Positions 33,735-40,961 of a stretch of 64,000 nt of DNA are shown here, one piece after another. Numbering within the stretch: position 1 is the stretch's first letter; each line of letters begins with the position of its first letter. The notes under the pieces are model-generated. The model did no database searches. It was not told the origin of the DNA and was given only the letters and a program-made list of their open reading frames with translations. The translations under genes and the position numbers were made by a program. Source of the DNA: Actinomycetales bacterium Actino_02 (GTDB taxonomy: Bacteria; Actinomycetota; Actinomycetes; Propionibacteriales; Propionibacteriaceae); contig LUYM01000023.1 of assembly GCA_001603275.1 (NCBI GenBank), positions 1 to 64,000 of the forward strand, given 5' to 3'.

Positions 33735-34235
33735 ATGAACCGCATCTGGTTCGCAGGTGTGGCCGTCGTAGTGTGGCAGTTGTGCAGCATGGGCTTCGGG
33801 TTCAACGAGTTCATGTTCGGACACCCCGCGCCACTTGCTGCGATCCTCGCGACGACGGCCAGCGCCCTGGCCTGGATCGCGCTGGCCGTGTGGTCCGGCT
33901 ACCAGCGCTACTTCCCGTTCGCTATCACGGCAGCGCTTGTGTGGCTCGCCATCGTGGCGGTGCTGCTGCTCGCGATGGTGACGATCGCCGTGGAGGGCAA
34001 CGGCGGGGTCGCGCCGTGGCACGGAGCCATGCTCGTGCTGCTGATCATTGCGGGAGGTCCGCTGTACAGCCTCGGGTCGCTGGTGCCGGTAGGGGACGAG
34101 CTTCTCGGGACGCTGATTGTGGCAGCGCTGATTCTGGCGTCGATCGCAGCGGCGTACGCCGCCGGGCGAGGGCTCAGCCGGCGAGGACGGACGGGGAGCT
34201 CGGATAACGGCGAGAGCATTTCAGAGGCGCACTGA
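33735..34235 (+). CDS. Four-helix integral membrane protein
   Basis: A 166-residue protein with four predicted transmembrane helices (about residues 5-25, 32-52, 62-85 and 95-155 as two closely spaced helices) and a polar C-terminal tail. No enzymatic motif is visible and I do not recognise the family. The ATG has GTGAGG immediately upstream. It is isolated in the accessory segment. Confidence 0.5.
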   Translation: MNRIWFAGVAVVVWQLCSMGFGFNEFMFGHPAPLAAILATTASALAWIALAVWSGYQRYFPFAITAALVWLAIVAVLLLAMVTIAVEGNGGVAPWHGAMLVLLIIAGGPLYSLGSLVPVGDELLGTLIVAALILASIAAAYAAGRGLSRRGRTGSSDNGESISEAH

Positions 34236-34407
34236 GGAATCGCCCGTGGTGGCGCTCATTCATTCGCAAATGGATAAGGCTTCGGAATCGGCTCGCTGGG
34301 CTATCCGCGAGGATTACCGTTTAGGTTCCAAAGTACGGGGAACGTCAGTGAGCGTGGTGGTACCGAAGCCACGAAAATGATAGCAGCGAAGTGACGCTGC
34401 CTGAAGA

Positions 34408-34430
34408 CGCCAACCCAGCCGAGGTTGGCG
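34408..34430. terminator. Hairpin between the membrane protein and the toxin-antitoxin operon
   Basis: CGCCAACC (34408-34415) and GGTTGGCG (34423-34430) pair around a seven-base loop in a 308-bp gap (34236-34543) that otherwise holds only the TA control region. There is no T-run; terminator function is inferred. Confidence 0.4.
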
Positions 34431-34482
34431 CGCCTCGTGGGGCCCTAGGGCTAATCTGGCGCCGTCTCGAACCAGCGCGGAC

Positions 34483-34511
34483 TTGCCGCACACTCTTGCG
34501 TCGCGTACGTT
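34483..34511 (+). promoter_or_regulatory. Candidate yefM-yoeB promoter
   Basis: TTGCCG (34483-34488) and TACGTT (34506-34511) are 17 bases apart. The -10 overlaps the first half of the operator, so bound YefM-YoeB would block RNA polymerase. Confidence 0.45.
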
Positions 34512-34521
34512 AATGCGTACG
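34504..34521. promoter_or_regulatory. Twin CGTACG operator of the YefM-YoeB operon
   Basis: The palindromic hexamer CGTACG occurs at 34504-34509 and 34516-34521, 12 bases centre to centre, on the same DNA face about 25 bases upstream of yefM. As I recall, the E. coli yefM operator uses two TGTACA-core palindromes with the same 12-bp spacing. Confidence 0.6.
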
Positions 34522-34543
34522 CTTGTGGTGGAGGTGTTGAGAG

Positions 34544-34786
34544 ATGACGGCTGTGAGTGCGACCTCGGCGAGGGCGAATCTGTATCGGCTGATCGACCAG
34601 GTCAACGAGGAGTCCGAGCCGCTGACCATCACCGGACAGCGTGGCAACGCTGTTCTGGTCGGTGAGGACGATTGGCGCGCGATTCAGGAGAGTCTGTTCC
34701 TGGCTGGTGTGCCTGGGCTCACTGAGTCGATCCGGCAGGCACGTTCTGAGGGGATCGAGGCGGGCTCGGAATCCCTCGAATGGTGA
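34544..34786 (+). CDS. yefM: YefM/Phd-family antitoxin
   Basis: An 80-residue protein opening TAVSATSARANLYRLIDQVNEESEPLTITGQRG, the DNA-binding Phd/YefM fold, followed by NAVLVGEDDWRAIQESLFLAG. The acidic C-terminal tail (SEGIEAGSESLEW) is the toxin-wrapping part. It neutralises YoeB and represses the operon. The ATG is preceded by GGAGG (34530-34534) and a short spacer. It overlaps yoeB by seven bases. Confidence 0.9.
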   Translation: MTAVSATSARANLYRLIDQVNEESEPLTITGQRGNAVLVGEDDWRAIQESLFLAGVPGLTESIRQARSEGIEAGSESLEW

Positions 34787-35049
34787 ACGCCTGGCGGTTG
34801 GTGTACTCCAAGGCTGCTCAGAAGGACGCGCGGAAGCTGGCGGCCTCTGGGCTGAAGCCCAAGGCCCAAGAGTTGCTGGACATCCTCGCCGCGGACCCAT
34901 TCGCGAGTCCTCCGCGCTACGAGAAGCTCGTCGGCGATCTGGCCGGCTGCTACTCACGACGGATCAACATTCAACACCGCTTGGTATATGAGGTTCTCGC
35001 CGACGGGCACGTGGTTCACGTCCTACGAATGTGGACTCACTACGAGTGA
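34780..35049 (+). CDS. yoeB: YoeB/Txe-family mRNA interferase toxin
   Basis: An 89-residue RelE-superfamily toxin that cleaves ribosome-bound mRNA. AWRLVYSKAAQKDARKLAASGLKPKAQELLDIL is the N-terminal half. RYEKLVGDLAGCYSRRINIQHRLVYEV carries the catalytic Arg region, and the C-terminal WTHYE supplies the His-Tyr pair conserved in YoeB. All key residues appear present, so the toxin is likely functional. It is coupled to yefM by a seven-base overlap. Confidence 0.9.
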   Translation: MVNAWRLVYSKAAQKDARKLAASGLKPKAQELLDILAADPFASPPRYEKLVGDLAGCYSRRINIQHRLVYEVLADGHVVHVLRMWTHYE

Positions 35050-35120
35050 CGCGGGACACTCAACGAGCCTTCGCGTGGGTGCAGCGCATGTCGAGTCCGC
35101 GAGGCCTGGGCGGGTTCTTG

Positions 35121-35426
35121 TCAGGCTGGTGGCAGATCGAGACGGGCGATCGAGCGAAGGATGCCGGCGAGGTGTTCGGCTTCGTGCCAGATGGACACGG
35201 GTTCGTCTGGCCGATCCAGGAACTCACCGACTGATGCGGCGTCGTCCACGACCGAGCCCAGGTCCAACTCAGGTGTGTCGTGCACGGCTGTGGCGGCGTC
35301 CATTGGGACGTTCCAGTAGTAGTCGTCCTCGAGGCGCACGGCCGCGCCGAACTGCTCTTCTATCGCGTCGAGGAGCCGGGTCATCGCGGCCCGCAGGTCG
35401 CTCACTCGAAGGTCAGTCGTCGGCAT
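35121..35426 (-). CDS. Conserved hypothetical protein
   Basis: A 101-residue acidic protein, MPTTDLRVSDLRAAMTRLLDAIEEQFGAAVRLEDDYYW through to WHEAEHLAGILRSIARLDL. The sequence has a helix-strand pattern and well-formed composition unlike the opposite frames, so I take it as coding. I do not know the family. It is convergent with yoeB and followed on the other side by the truncated NifX-like copy. Confidence 0.5.
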   Translation of the reverse strand: MPTTDLRVSDLRAAMTRLLDAIEEQFGAAVRLEDDYYWNVPMDAATAVHDTPELDLGSVVDDAASVGEFLDRPDEPVSIWHEAEHLAGILRSIARLDLPPA

Positions 35427-35546
35427 GCCGCAACCATGTCACGGACTCTGGGTGAGCGCACAGGGCGCCACTCCATGAGTCCCGATCACAGGCGTCGGAC
35501 TGGAAGGGTGCGGCTTCATGGGCCCGCCAGAGAGCAGGCAGTCACC

Positions 35547-35891
35547 CGTGCTCATTGGGCTGCGGTGGCTGAGGTTGCCGATGGTGTGATCAGCGACTGG
35601 CAGGTGCATGAGATCGCATGGGATATCGCCCACGACCAGGGCACCCATGGTGCTCATCACGCTCGGGTGGCCCGGTTCTTCAAGGAGCAGGGGATCGAGG
35701 CTGTGGTTGCCGCCGAGATGGGTTCGGGCATGGTCCGGATGCTGACGACGATCGGTTTGCCGATTCTGCCCGCGTCGGCCGGTGATGCGCAGGCGTCCGT
35801 CCTTGCCGGGATCGAGGCCGGCCCGATCACCGTCGCCGCCCCTGACCCGCGCGAACTCTCCTTGAAGGCCAAGCCCGTCGAAGGCTGCTAG
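35547..35891 (+). pseudogene. 5'-truncated duplicate of the NifX-like gene (direct repeat copy 2)
   Basis: The 345 bp match the 3' end of the NifX-like gene at 30843-31187 from RAHWAAVAEVADG to the stop. The first 18 residues, including the strand that opens the fold, are missing and replaced by unrelated sequence. The frame stays open upstream (for example an ATG at 35475), so a chimeric protein could be made, but it lacks the family N-terminus and has no clear ribosome binding site. Confidence 0.8.
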
Positions 35892-35966
35892 CTGAGTTCG
35901 CTTGCGGAAGCCGTCCGCTCGTGCCGATGAGTGCGCTTCCCCCCCCAGGGGCCGCACGCGGGGCAT

Positions 35967-36206
35967 CGAGTGACCGATTCGGGCACTCGCTGACGGCCCA
36001 AATAGTCGGGCCGTCCGGCGTGAGTCGATCGTGCTCTCCGCATCGTGGATGTCTGGTGGGTAGAGCTCAACGAAATCGATGCTTTCGACAGTCGGCCGCT
36101 GGGGGTCTACCTGCAGCTCAGCTTGCGAGGTAGTGACGAGCTCGCGAAGCGTGTTGTCCACAAGTTGGCCCGCCGGTGCACGCTGGCGGGCCGCGAGTCG
36201 AGCACG
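35967..36206 (+). ncRNA. Candidate retron non-coding RNA (msr-msd) region
   Basis: The 344-bp gap before the DUF3800 gene holds a run of hairpins: CGAGTG/CACTCG (35967-35972 with 35984-35989), GACGGCCC/GGGCCGTC (35992-35999 with 36008-36015, loop AAATAGTC), CGAAA/TTTCG (36071-36075 with 36083-36087) and GGCCCGCC/GGCGGGCC (36167-36174 with 36185-36192). CGTGCTC (36030-36036) can pair with GAGCACG (36200-36206) to enclose the last two. Retron RNAs lie upstream of the RT or of the effector-RT operon. The branching guanosine and a1/a2 arms are not assigned. A 66-codon frame at 36045-36245 competes with this reading. Confidence 0.3.
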
Positions 36207-36222
36207 CCAAAGGGTCACGCAC

Positions 36223-36228
36223 TACGCT
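36223..36228 (+). promoter_or_regulatory. Candidate -10 element of the DUF3800 gene
   Basis: TACGCT is followed by seven bases and the ATG at 36236, the leaderless spacing seen elsewhere in the window. Confidence 0.35.
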
Positions 36229-36235
36229 CCGTAGC

Positions 36236-36925
36236 ATGTGTGTGACGGCATATCTGGACGAGACCGGGACTCATTCGAGCTCCAGAAGGATGATGGTCGG
36301 CGCCGTCGTCACGCTCGACGCGGATGATCTTGAGCTTGCGGTCAAACAGCGGAGAGAAGCAGTTGCCGCCGATTCATCGCTGTGGCCGGACTCCTCCAAG
36401 CGCCCGCTATTTCGGGACGCTGGATTCCACCATCACGACGACGATGACACGATCCGCGATCGATTCATCGAGACGATGCAGACCCTCAATTTCCGTGCGC
36501 ACGTTTGCTACACGCATCGAGCATTGCCGGGCATCGGCGACACCGACCTGCTGTTGGTCATGTATCACGCGCTCGTGCGCAACCTCCTTCGCCGCTACGC
36601 CGGCGAGACGGTCGACTTCGTCTTCGAGACGAAGTCGGAGATGGACCCGCTCTACGGCCGGTTGGTGATGCACGCGCTGGAGAGCCTGGACTTGGCCAGA
36701 GCTCCCCGAGCGACTGCCACTGCGAGGATCGGTGACAAGCCGTTGGGTGGGCTGTCTGTCGTTGACTACGTCCTCGCGCTCACGGAGGCCCACCTCCAGA
36801 GAGTGGAGGGCGGGGACGTGAATGCCTTCCGCCTTGCCCGCTTCGCGCGTATCGGGCCGCATATCGCGCACCTAATCGACTTTGACCACGCCGTCCACAA
36901 GCGTCGGCTTGCTAGGATCCTGTGA
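36236..36925 (+). CDS. DUF3800 protein, probable retron effector
   Basis: A 229-residue protein starting CVTAYLDETGTHSSSRRMMVGAVV, the YxDExG opening of DUF3800, an RNase H-like fold. Asp8/Glu9, VDFVFETKSEMDPLYGRL and the late Asp in GGLSVVDYVLALTEAHL stand where the acidic metal ligands of the family are expected. DUF3800 genes occur beside retron reverse transcriptases (type VII in my memory of the published classification) and in other defence loci. It lies 71 bp before the RT on the same strand. Start fixed by homology and the -10 element; there is no ribosome binding site. Confidence 0.75.
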   Translation: MCVTAYLDETGTHSSSRRMMVGAVVTLDADDLELAVKQRREAVAADSSLWPDSSKRPLFRDAGFHHHDDDDTIRDRFIETMQTLNFRAHVCYTHRALPGIGDTDLLLVMYHALVRNLLRRYAGETVDFVFETKSEMDPLYGRLVMHALESLDLARAPRATATARIGDKPLGGLSVVDYVLALTEAHLQRVEGGDVNAFRLARFARIGPHIAHLIDFDHAVHKRRLARIL

Positions 36926-36987
36926 GCCCGGTCGGGGTTGCGTATGGGGGGAGCGAGTCGTCTCCCGGGCGTCAGTCGTCCTAATCT
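36926..36987 (+). promoter_or_regulatory. DUF3800-RT spacer with inverted repeat and -10-like TAATCT
   Basis: GCCCGG (36926-36931) can pair with CCGGGC (36965-36970). TAATCT at 36982-36987 lies nine bases before the RT ATG, so the RT may have its own near-leaderless promoter. At 71 bp the spacer is too short for a full msr-msd. Confidence 0.3.
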
Positions 36988-36996
36988 AGTCTCATA

Positions 36997-38079
36997 ATGA
37001 GCACCCCGTCCGGGCCCTTCGGCTACATCCTGAGCGAGCAGCACCTAGCATTGGCACTCGGTGTGCCTGTCGCTCTCTTTGAGTACGTCGGCAACCTGGC
37101 GGCGATAGGCAAGGCCTACGAATACCGAAGGAAGTCCATCCACGGCAAGATCCGCGAGCTTGGAGTGCCCGTGGATGCGGTCATGTCACTCCAACGCCGG
37201 ATCACCGACTTTTTGTGGCCACTCTCGCTCGAACTCCACCCCGCCTGCCACGGGTACACACCCGGGCGATCGGCGACCACCAACGCGGCTCCGCACTGCG
37301 GTGCTCGATGGGTGCAGCGGCTCGATATCAAGGACTTCTTTCCACGCACTACGCCCGACATCGTCACCAAGGCACTGATGGAGCGAGGTGCACACCAAAC
37401 CGTCGCGGAACTCCTAACCAAGCTCACCACGGACCGGGGAAGCCTCCCCCTGGGAGCGCCGTGTAGTCCCCTGTTATCGAACCTCATTCTCACTTCCGTC
37501 GACAACAGCGTGGCCGACCAAGCGGCCTCGATTGGGGTGTCGTACACGCGTTATGCGGATGACCTGACCTTCTCAGCCGACTCCGAGTTCGACATGACGG
37601 GTGTGGTTCAGTCCGCGCTGCAGCCTCTCGGCTACACACTCAACCTCGAAAAGTCTCGCCTACGCCGTCGCGGACAGAGCATCGCGGTCACGGGGCTGAG
37701 GGTCGCTGAGCCCGACCACCCCAGGCTACCCAAGCGGTTCAAGCGAGAGCTCCGCCAAGAGTTCTACTTCATCGAGAAGTTCGGACTCGCGGACCACTGC
37801 AACACACGCTACTTCTGGCACTGGATCGACGAGGAAGACGACGAGAGGCAACTCGCCCACTCGACAAGGCACCTACAGGGCAAGGTCAGGTACGCACTCG
37901 GCGTCGAGCCAGACTGGATGCACGCACTCCTCGACGCCCACCCCGTTGCGGCCAGTGAGCTCACTCCCCCGAAGGGGCATCAGGCGGACCAGCGTCTAGC
38001 GGCGCTCGCAGCCCTTGCCGCGGAGATTGTTGGTCGGCCTCACGTTTCGCTTTCGCGAGAGTCGACTCGCCTCGGCTGA
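36997..38079 (+). CDS. Retron-type reverse transcriptase
   Basis: A 360-residue RNA-directed DNA polymerase. HGYTPGRSATTNAAPH carries the retron region-X signature NAxxH (residues 96-100). LDIKDFF (109-115) is palm motif A, LPLGAPCSPLLSNL (150-163) the fingers/palm motif B, and YTRYADDLTFS holds the catalytic YADD (186-189). KSRLRRRGQSIAVTGL carries the region-Y VTG (231-233). Both retron hallmarks and all catalytic Asp are present. There is no maturase, primase or integrase domain, so a group II intron or DGR origin is unlikely. With DUF3800 upstream it forms a probable anti-phage retron. Confidence 0.88.
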   Translation: MSTPSGPFGYILSEQHLALALGVPVALFEYVGNLAAIGKAYEYRRKSIHGKIRELGVPVDAVMSLQRRITDFLWPLSLELHPACHGYTPGRSATTNAAPHCGARWVQRLDIKDFFPRTTPDIVTKALMERGAHQTVAELLTKLTTDRGSLPLGAPCSPLLSNLILTSVDNSVADQAASIGVSYTRYADDLTFSADSEFDMTGVVQSALQPLGYTLNLEKSRLRRRGQSIAVTGLRVAEPDHPRLPKRFKRELRQEFYFIEKFGLADHCNTRYFWHWIDEEDDERQLAHSTRHLQGKVRYALGVEPDWMHALLDAHPVAASELTPPKGHQADQRLAALAALAAEIVGRPHVSLSRESTRLG

Positions 38080-38617
38080 GAGCCCGCCGCACTTCCGCCT
38101 AGCATGCGGCGTGCGTACTGCGGCCTCACGCCGCTGCGCCGGCAGCCCGAACCAACATCGCTCCCTGAGCATCCTGTTCTGCCGCCGTCCGCACGGTTGA
38201 TCTTGTCGAATCTCGACATCCTCGACACTGCCGAGTCTAGGAGGCCCAACTACTTGAGCAACTAGCCCTGGCGCGTGGCCGTCAGAAGGGTGGGTTCGGT
38301 ATCACTCTCACCAACCCTGATGGCCGAGCTCCGCTAGGTCCTCGATCCGACGTTGAAGGTGACGCTGTGGCCCGACGATTGGCCGGTCGCCGTCGCTGTC
38401 CATGTTGTGCCTACCTCGCCGGGATCGCACTGCCAGCGCATGCCCAGGGCGCCACGCCAGAAGCCGCTCCCGGCAGAAGGCCGGACACCTGGGGAGAACT
38501 GAAAGAGATCCTCTCGCCGCGCTGTGCCTCCGTGACGGTTCCTGGCGCCATCGGAGAAGGGTAGAGATCGTGAGCCCGGCGGGTGGATGAAGGAGTCCAC
38601 AGCGTAGCGCGCGGACG
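38080..38617. other. 538-bp non-coding gap between RT and OLD nuclease
   Basis: Two adjacent hairpins follow the RT stop: GCCGCA/TGCGGC (38086-38091 with 38105-38110) and GCGGC/GCCGC (38120-38124 with 38130-38134), possible RT terminators. On the minus strand, residues ending TTWTATATGQSSGHSVTFNVG (about 38334-38400) look like the tail of an Ig-like domain, perhaps a gene remnant. No complete gene is visible. An msr-msd RNA here cannot be excluded. Confidence 0.4.
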
Positions 38618-40483
38618 CTAAGCGCCAGGCAACGCATCCCGTCTCATCCTGAGCTCATTCTCAAGAGCGGAAACAGTTGCGGCGAGGCGAGTCGAGGCCG
38701 CCTTGGACAGTACCACCCTGCTCCCGACGGCCAGCGCATGCTCGACACCCTGCGACCAGGCTCTCTTGTTCCACGTAGAGGCGTCGGGATCGACGAGCCT
38801 TTGGAAAGCCAACCTATCCTCTTCGGCAAGCAGGCTCTCAATGGTCTTTGTGGTTGGATCTTGACACACCTGCGCCAGCCCAAGAAGTCTCTCCTGCGCA
38901 ATTCGTCCAAACTCCTTGCCGTAGTGTTTGATTGCGTCTTCGCCGCCTTTGTCGCTGTCCAGAAGGACCACGAAATTCCTGCCCCAACCAAGATACAATC
39001 GAATCACCTCGTCAAGTGAGCCTGACCCGCGGCCCGGCATTAGGTGAATCTTGGAGGACGAGTCTGACAATACCTGAATGTAGTACTCGAGCAGGTAATA
39101 GTCAGACTTGCCCTCCGTCATGACGACGTCCGGCACAAGTTCGAGGTCCGTCGGTCTATAGGCCAGTACATCGAGGACCGGTTGGAAGTAGTGTTGCTTG
39201 CCGGGATGCTGATAGGCAAAGTCAGGATATCTCGATATCGAGATATCGGTCCTTCGAGAGAGCACTTCGGCAGTGATTTTAGATGGGTCTGCTGCTCCAT
39301 TTGCCACCACGAACGTCGATTCAAGCCACTTGGGATTAATCAGGTGCTGGGAATGGGTGGTGTAGATGATCTGGGCATCCTCACCAATCCTCTGTAGGCT
39401 GTCGAGCAACACCCGCTGAGCTGACGAGTGCAGATTGCTTGCGGGTTCATCGAGCAGGTACACGATACCACCGTGCTCTGGCCGACGCGCCCGGTAGGTC
39501 GTAAGGAGCAGGTAGACAAAGAACCACCGGAATCCCAAGGATCGTTCACGGATTGAGAACATCTCGATCCCATCCTCGAGTACGAACTTCCCAGTGACAA
39601 CGCCGGAAGGCGAGGCCTCTACTTCGAAGAATATCCTCTTGCCCTCCATCGCCGAGCCACCGAACATCTCGTTCCATCGCGCTACGACGCTCTTTGTCAC
39701 CTCGCCGCCAATCGACGATCGAATCTGGCCGAGGCTCGCCCTGTCGGAGCCCGCCGACGACACGGCCCTGTCGACTATGTGCTCTTGAATGGTCGCGTTC
39801 GGGTCCACAGAGCTCAAGATGTCCTGCATGAGGTTGCGGAAGAGCCTGTTCTCCGGAGTCTCGTCATCGCTCTGAGTAAGTTGCACCTCTTCGGGAAAGT
39901 CGAATAGGAAGTTTGGAAAGTACCAAATGCGCGGCATAAGCTTCCGCACCTCGTTGATGACGGTGCGCCAGTCCATCCTGCGCCCACCAGCAGTGATGCG
40001 ATGAGTAACCTTTCCCTGTGGAGTGACCCCTTCACCGAGAAGGGAAGGCCACAATGTCGCGGACTCGGTGAGTTTGCTGCTCGTGAACGTGTATCGATTT
40101 GTAATCTCGATCTCGTCTGGAAGTGAGGTCACTCGAAACTTGGTCGCAGACCTGGCTACACCCTTGCGGATGAACTCCTTATCGGCATCGTCAAGCCGCA
40201 CCGTGGCAATGATCTCGATGCTATCGTTGAAGTTGTCCCTCGACGCAATGGGAATAAAGTCGAAGGGGTCTTGATCGACTATCCCGAGCAGGTTTTTGGG
40301 CTTGATCTCCTCATCCACCTCGCCAGGGTAAAACTGGTCTATCGCCTCAAGTATTGTTGTCTTTCCGCTTTCGTTCAGGCCGACCAGTGTCGCGATGTTG
40401 CTCTTGCCTTCTGCAGGTAGGAGCCACACGGACGCCGACTTGATGCCCTTGAAGTTGACGAACTCGAATTTGGCGAACTTCAC
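38618..40483 (-). CDS. OLD-family ATPase/TOPRIM endonuclease
   Basis: A 621-residue protein with an SMC/ABC-type N-terminal ATPase: GLNESGKTT (Walker A, residues 35-43), SIRERSLGFRWFFVYLL (signature region) and GIVYLLDEPASNLHSSAQR (Walker B), then IIYTTHSQHLI. The C-terminal TOPRIM domain has VVMTEGKSDYYLLEYY and NFVVLLDSDKGGEDA, the E and DxD metal sites. OLD nucleases act in phage defence alone, with UvrD (Gabija) or with retron RTs (Eco8 type). GTG 40483 (VKFAKFEFVNFKGIK, GAGAGGA upstream) is preferred over GTG 40513. The base composition is clearly lower in G+C than the core genes, a sign of transfer. Confidence 0.88.
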   Translation of the reverse strand: MKFAKFEFVNFKGIKSASVWLLPAEGKSNIATLVGLNESGKTTILEAIDQFYPGEVDEEIKPKNLLGIVDQDPFDFIPIASRDNFNDSIEIIATVRLDDADKEFIRKGVARSATKFRVTSLPDEIEITNRYTFTSSKLTESATLWPSLLGEGVTPQGKVTHRITAGGRRMDWRTVINEVRKLMPRIWYFPNFLFDFPEEVQLTQSDDETPENRLFRNLMQDILSSVDPNATIQEHIVDRAVSSAGSDRASLGQIRSSIGGEVTKSVVARWNEMFGGSAMEGKRIFFEVEASPSGVVTGKFVLEDGIEMFSIRERSLGFRWFFVYLLLTTYRARRPEHGGIVYLLDEPASNLHSSAQRVLLDSLQRIGEDAQIIYTTHSQHLINPKWLESTFVVANGAADPSKITAEVLSRRTDISISRYPDFAYQHPGKQHYFQPVLDVLAYRPTDLELVPDVVMTEGKSDYYLLEYYIQVLSDSSSKIHLMPGRGSGSLDEVIRLYLGWGRNFVVLLDSDKGGEDAIKHYGKEFGRIAQERLLGLAQVCQDPTTKTIESLLAEEDRLAFQRLVDPDASTWNKRAWSQGVEHALAVGSRVVLSKAASTRLAATVSALENELRMRRDALPGA

Positions 40484-40870
40484 TGGGAGTCCTCTCGGCT
40501 GAAACTGCGACACGTCCTAGACTTCATACTAAAGCGCTCGTATGGGTCAGCGTCTCTGTGCTGGCCCGGTTTCCTGCTTCGTGGAACCTCCTCTCGGTAA
40601 TGCGACCCCGGCAACTCGCCCGTGAGTGGGTCGTCGTCCGTGTGACCGGCTTACCGCCTTGGAATGTATGGGGGAGCCCCCGGGGGAACGCCTCGCTCCG
40701 CCGAAGACGAATGACCGTGGGCCATTCCTGGGTATCTGCTGCCCAGAAGCTTCGGCCTCCAGCGCAATGCGCTTCGGGGGCTCACCTCATCGCCGGTGAG
40801 TGAGAACCGAAAGTGGTTCCTCATGGGCGAAGTGGCCCTGACCAGTCGTGCTAGTCAGGGCCACTTTTCG
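40484..40870. other. 387-bp gap: OLD gene leader, hairpins and terminator
   Basis: No convincing gene. The stretch holds GGGGGAGCCCCC (near 40670), AGCGC/GCGCT (near 40760), a GAGAACC/GGTTC-type hairpin near 40802-40821 and the strong terminator at 40830-40866. Confidence 0.4.
40830..40866. terminator. 13-bp perfect hairpin, bidirectional terminator beside tRNA-fMet
   Basis: Arms 40830-40842 and 40854-40866 pair without mismatch around an 11-base loop. On the plus strand TTTT follows. On the minus strand it stands four bases past the tRNA 3' end and would stop the tRNA transcript. Confidence 0.8.
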
Positions 40871-40944
40871 TAGCGGGGATAGGATTTGAACCTATGACCT
40901 CTGGGTTATGAGCCCAGCGAGCTACCGAGCTGCTCCACCCCGCG
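40871..40944 (-). tRNA. Initiator tRNA-Met (CAT)
   Basis: A 74-base cloverleaf on the minus strand: acceptor CGCGGGG with CCCCGC, D-arm GAGCAGCTCGGTAGCTC, anticodon arm TGGGC-TCATAAC-CCAG-type with the three G-C pairs typical of initiator tRNAs, and T-arm with GGTTCAAATCC. C1 does not pair with base 72 (T), the other initiator hallmark. CCA is not encoded. Its 3' end points into the accessory region. Confidence 0.95.
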
Positions 40945-40955
40945 TCGGCTGTGCC

Positions 40956-40961
40956 AGTCTA
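40956..40961 (-). promoter_or_regulatory. Candidate -10 element of tRNA-fMet
   Basis: TAGACT on the minus strand ends 11 bases before the mature tRNA 5' end. Confidence 0.45.

Noticed and set aside
35439-36218. 259-codon minus-strand frame across the truncated NifX-like copy
   Set aside because: It runs antisense through the repeat copy, and the same frame appears antisense to copy 1; no motifs.
36045-36245. 66-codon frame overlapping the DUF3800 start
   Set aside because: Composition is acceptable, but there is no ribosome binding site and no known family, and the stretch holds inverted repeats. Kept only as an alternative to the RNA reading.
36997-38079. Group II intron or diversity-generating retroelement RT
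   Set aside because: There is no maturase or HNH domain, no template/variable repeat was noticed nearby, and NAxxH plus VTG point to retrons.
40558-40803. 81-codon plus-strand frame before tRNA-fMet
   Set aside because: Low-complexity Arg-rich product, no ribosome binding site, and overlaps several hairpins.
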